64,000 nt of DNA from NCBI GenBank assembly GCA_016720805.1, contig JADKJZ010000014.1:248001-312000 (forward strand). The letters run 5' to 3'. The DNA comes from Gemmatimonadota bacterium (GTDB lineage: Bacteria; Gemmatimonadota; Gemmatimonadetes; Gemmatimonadales; GWC2-71-9). The notes below the pieces were generated by a model, which made no database searches, was not told where the DNA came from, and saw nothing but the letters and a program-made list of their open reading frames with translations. Position numbers and translations under genes: made by a program. This document shows, piece by piece, positions 43,166 to 51,996 of this stretch (positions are counted from its first letter, which is position 1; every line of letters begins with the position of its first letter).

Positions 43166-45019
43166 ATGGCCACATCCGTCCTCGAGCAGACCCACGTCGC
43201 CAAGCGGGGCACGCTCGCCTCCTGGCTCACGACCGTCGACCACAAGAAGATCGGCATCCTCTATGGTGCGTCGGCGTTCCTCTTCTTCCTGATCGGCGGC
43301 ATCGAAGCGCTGATCATCCGGACCCAGCTGGCGCGCCCGGACGCGACGCTCGTCTCGCCGGAGTTCTACAACCAGCTGTTCACGATGCACGGCACCACGA
43401 TGATCTTCCTCGGGGTGATGCCGCTCAGCGCGATGTTCTTCAACTTCTTCATCCCGCTGCTGATCGGCGCGCGGGACGTCGCCTTCCCGCGCCTCAACGC
43501 GATGTCGCTCTGGGTCTTCATCCTGGGCGGCCTCTTCATGAACTTCTCGTTCCTGATGAACGCGGCGCCGAACGGCGGCTGGTTCGGCTACGCGCCGCTC
43601 TCCTCCCGGCAGTACTCGCCGGGGCTGAACATGGACTTCTGGGTCATCGGCCTGCAGATCCTGGGCATCGCCTCGCTGGCGGCCGGCGTGAACTTCTTCA
43701 CGACCATCCTGAACATGCGCGCGCGCGGCATGACGCTGATGCGGATGCCGATGTTCGTGTGGACGACGCTGATCACGCAGATCCTGGTGCTGCTGTCGTT
43801 CCCGGTGATCACCGTCGCGCTGATCCTCCTGATGGTGGACCGCACCTTCGGCGCCTCGTTCTTCTCGGTGGGTGGCGGCGGCGACCCGATGCTGTGGCAG
43901 CACCTCTTCTGGGTGTTCGGCCATCCCGAGGTCTACATCCTGATCCTGCCGGCGTTCGGCATCATCTCCGAGATCCTGCCGGTCTTCTCGCGGAAGCCGC
44001 TCTTCGGCTACAGCGCGATGGTCTTCTCGAGCGCGTTCATCGCCTTCCTCGGCTTCGGGGTGTGGTCGCACCACATGTTCTCCACCGGGATGGGGCCGCT
44101 CGCGGACACCTTCTTCTCGCTGGCGACGATGCTGATCGCGATCCCGACCGGCGTGAAGATCTTCAACTGGATCGGCACGCTCTGGGGCGGCTCGCTCCAG
44201 TTCAAGACGCCGATGCTGTTCGCCCTCGGCTTCATCGCGATGTTCATCACCGGCGGGCTGTCCGGCGTGATGCACTCGGTGGCGCCGGCCGACCTGCAGC
44301 AGACCGACACCTACTTCGTCGTGGCCCACTTCCACTACGTCCTCTTCGGCGGCTCGATCTTCGCGCTGACGGCCGGGGCGTACTACTGGTGGCCGAAGAT
44401 GTTCGGCACGATGCTGAACGAGACGATCGGCAAGTGGCACTTCTGGCTGATGCTGGCCGGCTTCAACCTGACCTTCTTCCCGATGCACTTCGCGGGGCTG
44501 CTCGGGATGCCGCGCCGGATCTACACCTACCCGGCCGGGCTCGGCTTCGAGCTCTTCAACATGATGGCGACCGTCGGCGCGTTCCTGCTGGCGTTCTCGA
44601 TCCTGGTCTTCATGTACAACATGTGGGTCACCGTTCGCCGCAACGTGCCGGCGCCGGCCGATCCGTGGGGCGGCGCCACCCTGGAGTGGACCATCCCGTC
44701 GCCGCCGCAGGAATGGAACTTCACGGTGGAGCCGGTCGTCGCCGAGCGTGACCCGGTCTGGGCGATGAAGCGCGCGGCCGGGGTGCGGACCTTGCCGGAG
44801 CCGACCCTCGACAGCGGCAAGGGGATTCACCTGCCGGGGCCGTCGTGGTGGCCGCTCGTGGTCGCCGTCGGCATCCTGGTCTTCTTCATCGGCTTCATGG
44901 TGAAGCACAGCTACGCGTTCCCGTTCGGGCCGATCACCATCGTCGGTTTCCTGCTCACCGCCGTCGGCATCTTCAAGTGGGCGTATGAAGCCCCTGATGC
45001 CAACGCCCCCAAGCACTGA
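43166..45019 (+). CDS. coxA: cytochrome c oxidase subunit I
   Basis: A 617-residue haem-copper oxidase subunit. Haem and CuB ligands are in TMHGTTMIFLGV, WVFGHPEVYILILPAFG (with the cross-linked Tyr following), WSHHMFSTGMG and VAHFHYVLFGG. The E of the PEVYI motif and the K-channel tyrosine indicate an A-type (aa3) enzyme. It pumps protons while reducing oxygen to water. Extra C-terminal helices (WWPLVVAVGILVFFIGFMVK) extend beyond the core. An AGGAGA sits just upstream of the ATG. Confidence 0.96.
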   Translation: MATSVLEQTHVAKRGTLASWLTTVDHKKIGILYGASAFLFFLIGGIEALIIRTQLARPDATLVSPEFYNQLFTMHGTTMIFLGVMPLSAMFFNFFIPLLIGARDVAFPRLNAMSLWVFILGGLFMNFSFLMNAAPNGGWFGYAPLSSRQYSPGLNMDFWVIGLQILGIASLAAGVNFFTTILNMRARGMTLMRMPMFVWTTLITQILVLLSFPVITVALILLMVDRTFGASFFSVGGGGDPMLWQHLFWVFGHPEVYILILPAFGIISEILPVFSRKPLFGYSAMVFSSAFIAFLGFGVWSHHMFSTGMGPLADTFFSLATMLIAIPTGVKIFNWIGTLWGGSLQFKTPMLFALGFIAMFITGGLSGVMHSVAPADLQQTDTYFVVAHFHYVLFGGSIFALTAGAYYWWPKMFGTMLNETIGKWHFWLMLAGFNLTFFPMHFAGLLGMPRRIYTYPAGLGFELFNMMATVGAFLLAFSILVFMYNMWVTVRRNVPAPADPWGGATLEWTIPSPPQEWNFTVEPVVAERDPVWAMKRAAGVRTLPEPTLDSGKGIHLPGPSWWPLVVAVGILVFFIGFMVKHSYAFPFGPITIVGFLLTAVGIFKWAYEAPDANAPKH

Positions 45020-45032
45020 GGACGTGTCCACG

Positions 45033-45656
45033 ATGAGCAGCGCGACGCTTGCCCACGACGAGACCCACGACGCCCATGAGGGGCACCACACGTCGTTTCC
45101 GATCGACAATCGGAAGCTGGCGATCTGGAGCTTCATCGGGTCGGAATGCCTCTTCTTCGCGACCCTGATTTCGACGTTCCTGATCTACAAGGACAGCCAC
45201 CCGAAGGGGCCGGGGCCGAAGGACATCTTCGAAGTCCCGCTCGTGACCGGTGGTACCGCGGTCCTCCTCTTCTCGTCGTTCTTCGTCGTGATGGCGCTGA
45301 ACGGGGCGCAGGAAGGGAACCGGAAGAAGATGCTCGGCTGGCTGGCCGCCACGATCGGCTGCGGCCTCTTCTTCATGGGGATGCAGGTCTACGAGTTCTC
45401 GCACTTCTACCACGAGGGGCTGGGATACACCACCAACCTCTTCGGGACCTCGTTCTACACGCTGACCGGCTTCCACGGCACCCACGTCGCCATCGGGACG
45501 CTGTGGCTGATCACGGTCTTCAAGGATGCGGTCAAGGGGAACCTCCCGCCGGCGAAGGCGCTCAACCTCGAGCTCGCCGCGCTGTACTGGCACTTCGTCG
45601 ACGTCGTGTGGATCATCATCTTCCCGGTGGTCTATCTCATGAGCCTGAGGTCCTGA
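45033..45656 (+). CDS. coxC: cytochrome c oxidase subunit III
   Basis: A 207-residue protein with five hydrophobic helices and the family signatures SECLFFATLISTF, TGFHGTHVAIGTLWLI and YWHFVDVVWIIIF. It stabilises subunit I. The ATG at 45033 is preferred over the GTG at 45024 because it has GAGGAC at a proper distance. Third gene of the oxidase operon. Confidence 0.94.
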   Translation: MSSATLAHDETHDAHEGHHTSFPIDNRKLAIWSFIGSECLFFATLISTFLIYKDSHPKGPGPKDIFEVPLVTGGTAVLLFSSFFVVMALNGAQEGNRKKMLGWLAATIGCGLFFMGMQVYEFSHFYHEGLGYTTNLFGTSFYTLTGFHGTHVAIGTLWLITVFKDAVKGNLPPAKALNLELAALYWHFVDVVWIIIFPVVYLMSLRS

Positions 45657-45659
45657 GCG

Positions 45660-46029
45660 ATGGCTTCTCACGCTGCTGCCGCCCATGGCGGGCACACGCC
45701 GACCAGCTCGGCGAAGTACGTCCAGATCGCCGTCATTCTCTTCACGCTGACGGCGCTGGAAGTGCTCCTCTACGAGGCCTGCTTCGGCGGGCTCAAGGAC
45801 GCCGGGAATGGCCGGCGCCCTCTCGCCCTGGTTCGTCGAACTGCTGCTCGGCCTCTCGGCGCTGAAGTTCTGGTTCGTGGCGATGTTCTACATGCACCTG
45901 AAGCAGGACACCAAGGTGCTCCAGGTGGTCTTCGGCTTCTCGCTGGTGATCGCCGTCGTGGTGATCTCGGCGCTCTTCGTGCTCTTCGCGTACAACCGCG
46001 GCCTCTGGTGGTTCACGGCGCCCTGGTAG
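45660..46029 (+). CDS. coxD: prokaryotic cytochrome c oxidase subunit IV (frameshifted)
   Basis: The first frame gives AKYVQIAVILFTLTALEVLL, and the +1 frame gives MAGALSPWFVELLLGLSALK and FVAMFYMHLKQDTKVLQVVF. Together these are the three-helix COX4_pro small subunit of about 122 residues. The frames meet near 45800-45808; deleting one A in CGGGAATGG restores an uninterrupted protein. It ends the cox operon and is followed by a terminator. Confidence 0.85.
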
Positions 46030-46055
46030 CAAGACGGCGAACAGCGAACGACGAT

Positions 46056-46088
46056 CGGTCGGCTCCGTGATGGAGTCGACCGTTTTTT
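46056..46088 (+). terminator. intrinsic terminator of the cox operon
   Basis: An 11-bp stem CGGTCGGCTCC/GGAGTCGACCG with one mismatch and a 5-nt loop, followed directly by six Ts. Confidence 0.85.
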
Positions 46089-46252
46089 GTGCGCCACAGT
46101 GTCGTAGAAATCCCACAACACATTGCGCCGTTTTTCAACTGTTGCGTCCGCGATGCAAACCGTTGGAACGAGTCCCCATCTTTGGGAGGATGTCGGCGAT
46201 GGGCTGATCTCTATCTTCTTGATTGGTAATAAGTTATGGCGTGATCATTTCT

Positions 46253-46269
46253 TGGCATCACTCCTGCTT
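46253..46269 (+). promoter_or_regulatory. sigma-54-type promoter of the PEP-CTERM gene
   Basis: TGGCAT-N5-CTGCTT has the GG and GC pairs of -24/-12 promoters at the exact required spacing (consensus TGGCAC-N5-TTGC). It predicts a leader of about 46 nt, and AGGAG lies 9 bp before the ATG at 46325. The 160 bp upstream, after the cox terminator, is A/T-rich and could hold activator sites. Confidence 0.55.
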
Positions 46270-46324
46270 GGGTGGGGAACACGAAGCCCCATCCTTCCCC
46301 TCTGCTGCGGCAGGAGATTCCGAA

Positions 46325-47299
46325 ATGCGCTTGAACTATCTGTATTCCCTCGTGGCCATCACGGCGCTGGTTTCGCCGGCGTCGGCCCAGACGATCATCA
46401 AGGACAATACGTCGCCGGTGTCCGTGACGTCCATCTCGGATTACACCACCGAGTTCGACAAGATCGGCGGGATGAAGGTGTCGTGGACGCTCAGCCCGAG
46501 CGGCGGGTCGTCGGCGATCTGGGGCGACATCTCCGCCGCGTCCGGCATCAGCGGCGCCTGGGGCATCTGGACCAACAACCTCAAGATCTGGGGCGCCTCC
46601 TCCACCGATACCTTCGGCGATGATGTCTGGAATTTCTGGGGCGACGGCGTCGCTTCGGTCACGATGGAAGCGCTTCTCGGCAACGGCGTCTTCGACGTGT
46701 TGACCTGCAGCAACTCGCCGTGCAGCACCGAGAACAGCGCCTCGGGGAAGGAGTTCAACTGGAAGGGCACCGGGCCGGACAGCCGCGTGACCTATTCCAA
46801 CCCGATCGCCGTCTCCCCGAACGCCTTCATCGCTGACCTCTACGGCACGCTGAAGATCGAGTTCGGCAGCTACGAGGAGAGTTGCCCCGCGGGCTATTCG
46901 TCCTACAACAACACCTGCAAGCAGAAGGTCTACGATACCTCCTGCTCCAACGGTTACGCGTACAACAGCAACAGCAACAAGTGCGTCAACACCCGCTACT
47001 ACTGGCTCCAGTACACTCCTGACTACAGCTGGGTCTACACCGACCCGATCACGTCCTGGGTTCCGGCCAGCTTCGGCAGCAACAAGTGCGACGGGAACAA
47101 GGACCCGCGCTACAATCAGTCGGGCAACAACGACAACACCAAGTGCCTCGAGCAGTTCTCGCAGGACATGGACAACCTCGGCCTTGATCAGCCGGGCGGC
47201 CCGCAGGATGTCGTGCCGGAGCCGGCCACGATGACGCTCCTTGCCACCGGCCTGATCGGAATGGCCGCGGCGCGCCGCCGGAAGCAGGCCGCGAAGTAA
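46325..47299 (+). CDS. PEP-CTERM sorting-domain protein
   Basis: A 324-residue secreted protein with a signal peptide (YLYSLVAITALVSPASAQ) and a C-terminal PEP-CTERM tail (VVPEPATMTLLATGLIGMAA, then RRRK), which is processed by an exosortase. The middle is rich in Ser, Asn, Gly and Trp and contains six cysteines in the 180-260 region (ESCPAGYSSYNNTCKQK, DTSCSNGYAYNSNSNKC). The protein is probably surface-exposed or part of extracellular polymer. Function is unknown. A sigma-54-type promoter precedes it. Confidence 0.85.
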   Translation: MRLNYLYSLVAITALVSPASAQTIIKDNTSPVSVTSISDYTTEFDKIGGMKVSWTLSPSGGSSAIWGDISAASGISGAWGIWTNNLKIWGASSTDTFGDDVWNFWGDGVASVTMEALLGNGVFDVLTCSNSPCSTENSASGKEFNWKGTGPDSRVTYSNPIAVSPNAFIADLYGTLKIEFGSYEESCPAGYSSYNNTCKQKVYDTSCSNGYAYNSNSNKCVNTRYYWLQYTPDYSWVYTDPITSWVPASFGSNKCDGNKDPRYNQSGNNDNTKCLEQFSQDMDNLGLDQPGGPQDVVPEPATMTLLATGLIGMAAARRRKQAAK

Positions 47300-47318
47300 C
47301 CCTTCGCCGCCGATGGAC

Positions 47319-47360
47319 CACAGAAGAGGCCGACTCCCGCAGGAGTCGGCCTCTTCTGTG
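47319..47360. terminator. bidirectional terminator hairpin
   Basis: A perfect 19-bp stem (CACAGAAGAGGCCGACTCC and its complement) with a 4-nt CGCA loop between the PEP-CTERM gene and the convergent YkgJ-like gene. The stem ends are A/T-rich, but there is no long T-run. Confidence 0.75.
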
Positions 47361-47384
47361 CTTGGCCCAGGCGCGGCGGTTGGA

Positions 47385-47987
47385 CTACATCCGCCCAGCG
47401 ACCCCCGCCACCGTCGTCGCGACCCACCCCGCCTCGCCCGCCGTGAGGTCGAACTCCTCAACCATCTCCTCGAAGCGGCGCAGGTCGAAGGGGACCGGCG
47501 GCAGCGCGGCATAGCTCGGGAATTCGCCCTGGATTGGACAGACGTTCTCCAGCACCTCGTCGTCACGCGTCAGCATCGCGAGACCGGTCATCCGGCAGGT
47601 CGCCGGACGGTGCGCGTAGATGAGACAGCCCCCCTCGGGGCCGAGCGCTGGGCAGGGGAGGGTGCGCAACGCCTCACAAAGCGCATCGAACGACGCCTCG
47701 TCCACCCCGTCGACGTCCCAGGGCGGCCCCCACCCCTCGATCAGTTCCCGGTACCGCGCCACCTGCGCCTCGGCGCGTTCCCTGACGCCCGTGCGGACCG
47801 CATCCGGCAGCGCGGCGAGTCCCTCCGCCACCAGCGCCGCATCGGCGGGCGAGATGTCGAACGGGCCATGGCAGCACGCCGTACAGCCGCTGCGGCAGGG
47901 GACCACATCGGGCCCAGCCGCGGCGACGCCACGCGCGAACCACTGATCGAGAACCGGGAGGAGCGCGCGGTAGTGGGAGGGAATCAT
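47385..47987 (-). CDS. YkgJ-family cysteine-cluster protein
   Basis: A 200-residue protein with the zinc/iron-chelating cysteine cluster of the YkgJ/UPF0153 family: CRSGCTACCHGPFDI near the N-terminus and LGPEGGCLIYAHRPATCRMT in the middle, with a further cysteine in VCPIQG. The cysteines probably bind a metal cluster. The physiological role is not established. The ATG at 47987 is chosen to give the usual N-terminus. Confidence 0.75.
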   Translation of the reverse strand: MIPSHYRALLPVLDQWFARGVAAAGPDVVPCRSGCTACCHGPFDISPADAALVAEGLAALPDAVRTGVRERAEAQVARYRELIEGWGPPWDVDGVDEASFDALCEALRTLPCPALGPEGGCLIYAHRPATCRMTGLAMLTRDDEVLENVCPIQGEFPSYAALPPVPFDLRRFEEMVEEFDLTAGEAGWVATTVAGVAGRM

Positions 47988-48018
47988 CGCCGCGCTCCGT
48001 GGAGAAAGGGTCGGACGA

Positions 48019-48387
48019 CTAGCTGCGGGAGGCCGCCCGCGCGAGCAGCAACCAGCCGGCCAGGAACGCCACACCGCCGAGGGGGGTGACCGCGCCCAGC
48101 CAGCGATGGCCCGTGGCGACCATCAGGTACAACGATCCGGAAAAGAGGGCGACGCCGATGAGAAAGCTCCATGCCGCCGCACCGGCGCCGGGCGCCGATC
48201 GGGAGATGAGCCAGCCGACCGCCAGCAGTGCCAGGCCATGATACATCTGGTAGCGCACTGCCGTCTCGAATATTTCCAGATCGCGGGGCTCGAGCCGCGA
48301 TCTGAGCGCATGCGCCCCGAAGGCACCGAGGGCCACCGCCACCCCGGCCAGGATGGCGCCGAGCGTGGCCGCGAGTCGGGAGGTCAA
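48019..48387 (-). CDS. DUF423 family small membrane protein
   Basis: A 122-residue protein with four hydrophobic helices and the DUF423 (YgdD-like) signature AGVAVALGAFGAHALRSRL and FETAVRYQMYHGLALL. Function is unknown. It overlaps the fabI stop by 4 bases, so it is translated with fabI. Confidence 0.88.
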   Translation of the reverse strand: MTSRLAATLGAILAGVAVALGAFGAHALRSRLEPRDLEIFETAVRYQMYHGLALLAVGWLISRSAPGAGAAAWSFLIGVALFSGSLYLMVATGHRWLGAVTPLGGVAFLAGWLLLARAASRS

Positions 48388-49295
48388 CCCGGGTCGTCCG
48401 CGTCGGGGGTGAGCTGCGGCATTCCCATCGCGTGGTAGCCGTTGTCGACGTACACCACGGTGCCGGTGATCCCCGTCCCCAGTGGCGACGCAAGGAAGGC
48501 GGCGACGTGCCCCACGTCTTCGGCATCGAGGTCGCGCACGATTGCCGAGTTCTCGCGGTAGTAGCGGAGCATGGTGCGGATATAACCGATCGCCGTGGCC
48601 GCGCGTGAGGCGTACGGGCCGGCCGAGATGGTGTTGACGCGGACACCGTGGCGCCGCCCGGCTTCGAAGGCGAGCGTCCGGGTGTCGGACTCGAGCGCCG
48701 CCTTGGCGGTGGACATCCCGCCGCCGTACCCAGGCACCACCCGCTGACCCGCGAGATAGCTGAGCGAGACAAACGAGCCGCCGGGCCGCATCAGCGGGCC
48801 GAGCTCGCGGACGAAGGCGACGTTGCTGTAGGCCGAGATCGAAATGGCATCGAGGTAACCGCGCCGTGATGTCTCCATTAGCGGCTTCCGGACCTCGGGA
48901 CCATTGGCGAGCGAGTGCACGACGATGTCGAGCGGCTGCTCACCGAAGTCCTTCTGGAGCGAGGCCACCAACCCGGCGATGGTGAAATCGCCGCGGTCGC
49001 GGTAGCGCTTGCTGTCGCGTACCTCGGCCGGGACGTCGTCCATCGTGTCGTAGGCGGCATCGAGCGGGTAGATCTTCTCGAATACCATCGGGCTGCCATC
49101 ACGAAGCGTCAGCGACTCGGCGATCTTGCCGCGCTCGATCAGCGCCTCGAAGATCCCCAGTGCGGGGGGCCAGGTGCCGATGCAGACGGTCGCACCCGCC
49201 TCGGCGAGGGCCTTGGCAATGGCGAAGCCGAAGCCGCCATCATCGGCAACACCAGCGACGAAGGCGCGCTTGCCACGGAGGTCGATCGGGAGCAT
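48384..49295 (-). CDS. fabI: enoyl-[acyl-carrier-protein] reductase
   Basis: A 303-residue short-chain dehydrogenase-type ENR that reduces trans-2-enoyl-ACP in fatty-acid elongation. It has the cofactor motif FVAGVADDGGFGFAIAKALA, the insert GTWPPALGIF characteristic of the longer plant/chlamydia-like FabI, the catalytic Tyr/Lys in YGGGMSTAKAALE, and GIRVN-like VRVNTISAGPYASRAA. It is longer than E. coli FabI (262) because of this insert. Confidence 0.93.
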   Translation of the reverse strand: MLPIDLRGKRAFVAGVADDGGFGFAIAKALAEAGATVCIGTWPPALGIFEALIERGKIAESLTLRDGSPMVFEKIYPLDAAYDTMDDVPAEVRDSKRYRDRGDFTIAGLVASLQKDFGEQPLDIVVHSLANGPEVRKPLMETSRRGYLDAISISAYSNVAFVRELGPLMRPGGSFVSLSYLAGQRVVPGYGGGMSTAKAALESDTRTLAFEAGRRHGVRVNTISAGPYASRAATAIGYIRTMLRYYRENSAIVRDLDAEDVGHVAAFLASPLGTGITGTVVYVDNGYHAMGMPQLTPDADDPG

Positions 49296-49383
49296 CGGAA
49301 GCAGGACTCCAGTTGAGTTGGGGAAAAGATAATGGCCAAGGGTGAAGGGTGGAACGCGGAATCAGGGTGCTCCGGGGGTATAA

Positions 49384-49437
49384 AGTGAAACGTGAAACGG
49401 TGGCGTCGGGCCGGCCGTTTCACGTCTCACGTCTTAC
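49384..49437. repeat. heptad repeat locus H15 (short form)
   Basis: The minimal version of the element: GTGAAAC twice, an 18-nt GC-rich core, then GTTTCAC, GTCTCAC, GTCTTAC. It lies 37 bp downstream of the metalloprotease stop. It suggests that GTGAAAC-core-GTTTCAC is the basic unit. Confidence 0.85.
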
Positions 49438-49473
49438 CTGCTGGCGGACAGGAGGGCCTGCCGCCGCTTTAGC

Positions 49474-51960
49474 CTACTTCCGCGGTTCGAGGATCTCCTT
49501 GATCCGGGCTGCCGCGTCGGCATAGTGCGCCCGCGTGATGGCGTCGCCCTTGCCTCCGGCCGCCGCCAACTGGCTGCGCACGGTGGCCAGCTCAACCCGG
49601 GCCAGGGCCTGGAGGTCGGACTGGGAGACATTCGGGCCGGCGGCGGCCGCCGGGAGCCCGGCCGGTGGAGCCGGCGGGTTCATGATGGAGCCGAGGCGGT
49701 CGATCCAGGCCCGCTGCAGGGTGCGGCGGTAGGCATCCGGCGCCTTGCCGCTGCTGAGCTCGGTCCAGACGCCGGTCCGCACGTCGGCCATGAGCTCGGC
49801 CGGCGTATAGGTCCCGGTGCCCAGCGCCTGCAATTCGGCCAGGCGGGTCAGGCGGGCGTTCTGGAGCAGCTGGCTCATGACACCGGTCATGTACCCCTTG
49901 ATCCGGTCGGTGGCGCCGAGGACGCCGACGCGATCGAAGATCGCCTCGTCAATCATCCAGGTCGGGGTCTGCAGCGCTTCGGCCGTCAGGAACCGGACCG
50001 CCTCCCGCTGGCGCGCCTCGGTGATCGGCGTGTACTGCCCGCCCACCTGGTCCATGTTCTTGCGGGTGTAGTCGACGCCGCCGACGATGGTGAGGACATG
50101 GCCCATGTAGCGCTGCCACTGCGCCCCCACCTGCCCGTACATCTCGTTCAGCTGCGCGTAGTCGGCGCCCTTCTCGTAGCTCCACTCCATCAGCTTCGGC
50201 ATGATGCGCTTCAGGTTCATGATGCCGTAGCGCCCGGCCTTCACGCCGTCGTCGCCGAGGTCTTCGGTCTGCGAGCCCGGATCGGTGCCCGACGGATCGC
50301 CGAAGCGGTACATCGGGTCGTTCTCGTGGAGCTTGATCCACTGGTCGAGCGTCGCCTTCTCGTCATCCGGCGTCTTGGCGCCGATGATCGGGCGGTAGCC
50401 CCACGAGATCGAGTACTTGTCGTAGACGCCGATCCGCGGATTCATCGCGACCGCGCCGTCGCCCGGCTGCGCAACGTAGTTGAAGCGGGCGTAGTCCATG
50501 ATCGACGGGGCCGTCGCGTACTTCGCCGTGAAGGTCGGCGAACGGAGCGAGTCCACCGGGTACGACGACGACGCCTTCATGTTGTGCGGCAGGCCGAGCG
50601 TGTGGCCGACCTCGTGCGAGGAGACGAAGCGGATCAGCTCGCCCATCACCTTGTCGTCGAAGTCCACCATCCGTGCATTCGGGTTGATCGCCGCGGTCTG
50701 GATCAGGTACCAGTTCCGCAGGAGGTTCATGACGTTGTGATACCACTGGATGTGCGTCTCGAGAATCTCGCCGCTGCGCGGATCGGGCACGTGCGGGCCG
50801 GAGGCGTTCTCGACGTCCGAGGCGAGATAGCGGATGACGCTGTAGCGTGCGTCATCGAGGGAGAACTCGGGGTCCTCCGCCGGCGTCGGCGCGCGCTTGG
50901 CGATGATGGCGTTCTTGAAGCCGGCGGCCTCGAAGGCGGCCTGCCAGTCGTTCACACCCTGGATCAGGTACGGGACCCACTTCTCGGGCGTCGCCGGGTC
51001 GATGTAGTAGACGATCTGCTTGATCGGCTCGACCAATTCGCCACGCAGGAAGGCGGCGGTGTCCTTCGGCTCGAGGCGCCAGCGCGAGATGAAGCGCCGC
51101 CGGACGACGCGGTCCTCGTCGCGGCCGTAGTCGGTCTGCTGCACGCCGAAGTAGCCGACGCGGCTGTCCATCAGGCGCGGCTGCATCGGCTGCACGGGCA
51201 GCAGCAGCATCGAATGGTTCATCACGATCGTGATCGAACCGGTCGAGGCGTTCGACGGTGCGGCACCGGCGTCGTAGGTCATCACGACGCGGGTCTCGAG
51301 GTTCTTGGGATAGGAATGGATCGACTCGAGGAAGGTTCGCGCCGGATCGAGGCGGCGGATCTGGTACTGCGTCTTCATGAAGGACGGCAGCCCGAGCATC
51401 GCGACGTCGGTGGTGTAGAGCGGGGTCACGTCGACGACGACGGTCGAGTCGGCGCCGTACGCGGCCACGTCGAAGCCGGCGATGATCGGCTCCGCGTTGG
51501 AGTTGCGCACCGCCTGTGCGATCGGCTTGGTGCTGTCGGCCACCGTGCTGAAGGAGACCTGGCGGAGGTAGACCTTGTCGCCGGTGCGGACCCAGCGGAC
51601 GACGTTGGCGCCGTTCATGGTGCCGCCGTAGCCGAGGCCGGCCGCCGTCTGCGCGATGCGCGAGACGACGATGAACTCGCGGCCGAGCATTGCGCGCGGG
51701 ATCTCGTAGTACCACTTGTCGCCGACCTGATGGACCGTGAAGGCCCCCGGGTCGCTCTTCGCCTTGGCGGTGATCACGTCCTTGTACGGCTTCGGGCCCG
51801 TGCGCGGGGCGGCGGGGCCACCCGGACGCGCGGCGGAGTCAGTCGGCGCGCCGGCCGGTCGGGCCGCCGGCGCGGGCGCGGTCTTCGGCGCCGACTTGGC
51901 GCAGCCCGCCACGAGGGCGATCAGGGCACCGAGAGTGGCAACGGATGTACGATGATGCAT
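49474..51960 (-). CDS. zinc-dependent metalloprotease lipoprotein (DUF5117/DUF4953 type)
   Basis: An 828-residue lipoprotein (lipobox ALVAGCAKS). The central metalloprotease domain has SSHEVGHTLGLPHNMKAS, a metzincin-like HExxHxxGxxH site, and a Met-turn candidate SIMDYARFNYV. N- and C-terminal regions match the large TonB-neighbour metalloproteases annotated as DUF5117/DUF4953. It probably degrades proteins at the cell surface or periplasm. The ATG at 51960 precedes the signal. Confidence 0.88.
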   Translation of the reverse strand: MHHRTSVATLGALIALVAGCAKSAPKTAPAPAARPAGAPTDSAARPGGPAAPRTGPKPYKDVITAKAKSDPGAFTVHQVGDKWYYEIPRAMLGREFIVVSRIAQTAAGLGYGGTMNGANVVRWVRTGDKVYLRQVSFSTVADSTKPIAQAVRNSNAEPIIAGFDVAAYGADSTVVVDVTPLYTTDVAMLGLPSFMKTQYQIRRLDPARTFLESIHSYPKNLETRVVMTYDAGAAPSNASTGSITIVMNHSMLLLPVQPMQPRLMDSRVGYFGVQQTDYGRDEDRVVRRRFISRWRLEPKDTAAFLRGELVEPIKQIVYYIDPATPEKWVPYLIQGVNDWQAAFEAAGFKNAIIAKRAPTPAEDPEFSLDDARYSVIRYLASDVENASGPHVPDPRSGEILETHIQWYHNVMNLLRNWYLIQTAAINPNARMVDFDDKVMGELIRFVSSHEVGHTLGLPHNMKASSSYPVDSLRSPTFTAKYATAPSIMDYARFNYVAQPGDGAVAMNPRIGVYDKYSISWGYRPIIGAKTPDDEKATLDQWIKLHENDPMYRFGDPSGTDPGSQTEDLGDDGVKAGRYGIMNLKRIMPKLMEWSYEKGADYAQLNEMYGQVGAQWQRYMGHVLTIVGGVDYTRKNMDQVGGQYTPITEARQREAVRFLTAEALQTPTWMIDEAIFDRVGVLGATDRIKGYMTGVMSQLLQNARLTRLAELQALGTGTYTPAELMADVRTGVWTELSSGKAPDAYRRTLQRAWIDRLGSIMNPPAPPAGLPAAAAGPNVSQSDLQALARVELATVRSQLAAAGGKGDAITRAHYADAAARIKEILEPRK

Positions 51961-51996
51961 CAGTGGAGATCCTCTGCTGCAGGGGTGACACGCGCC

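Noticed and set aside
41954..45136. A 1060-codon open frame antisense to coxBAC
   Set aside because: The sequence is low-complexity Arg/His/Glu, and the opposite strand encodes the oxidase subunits with all metal ligands.
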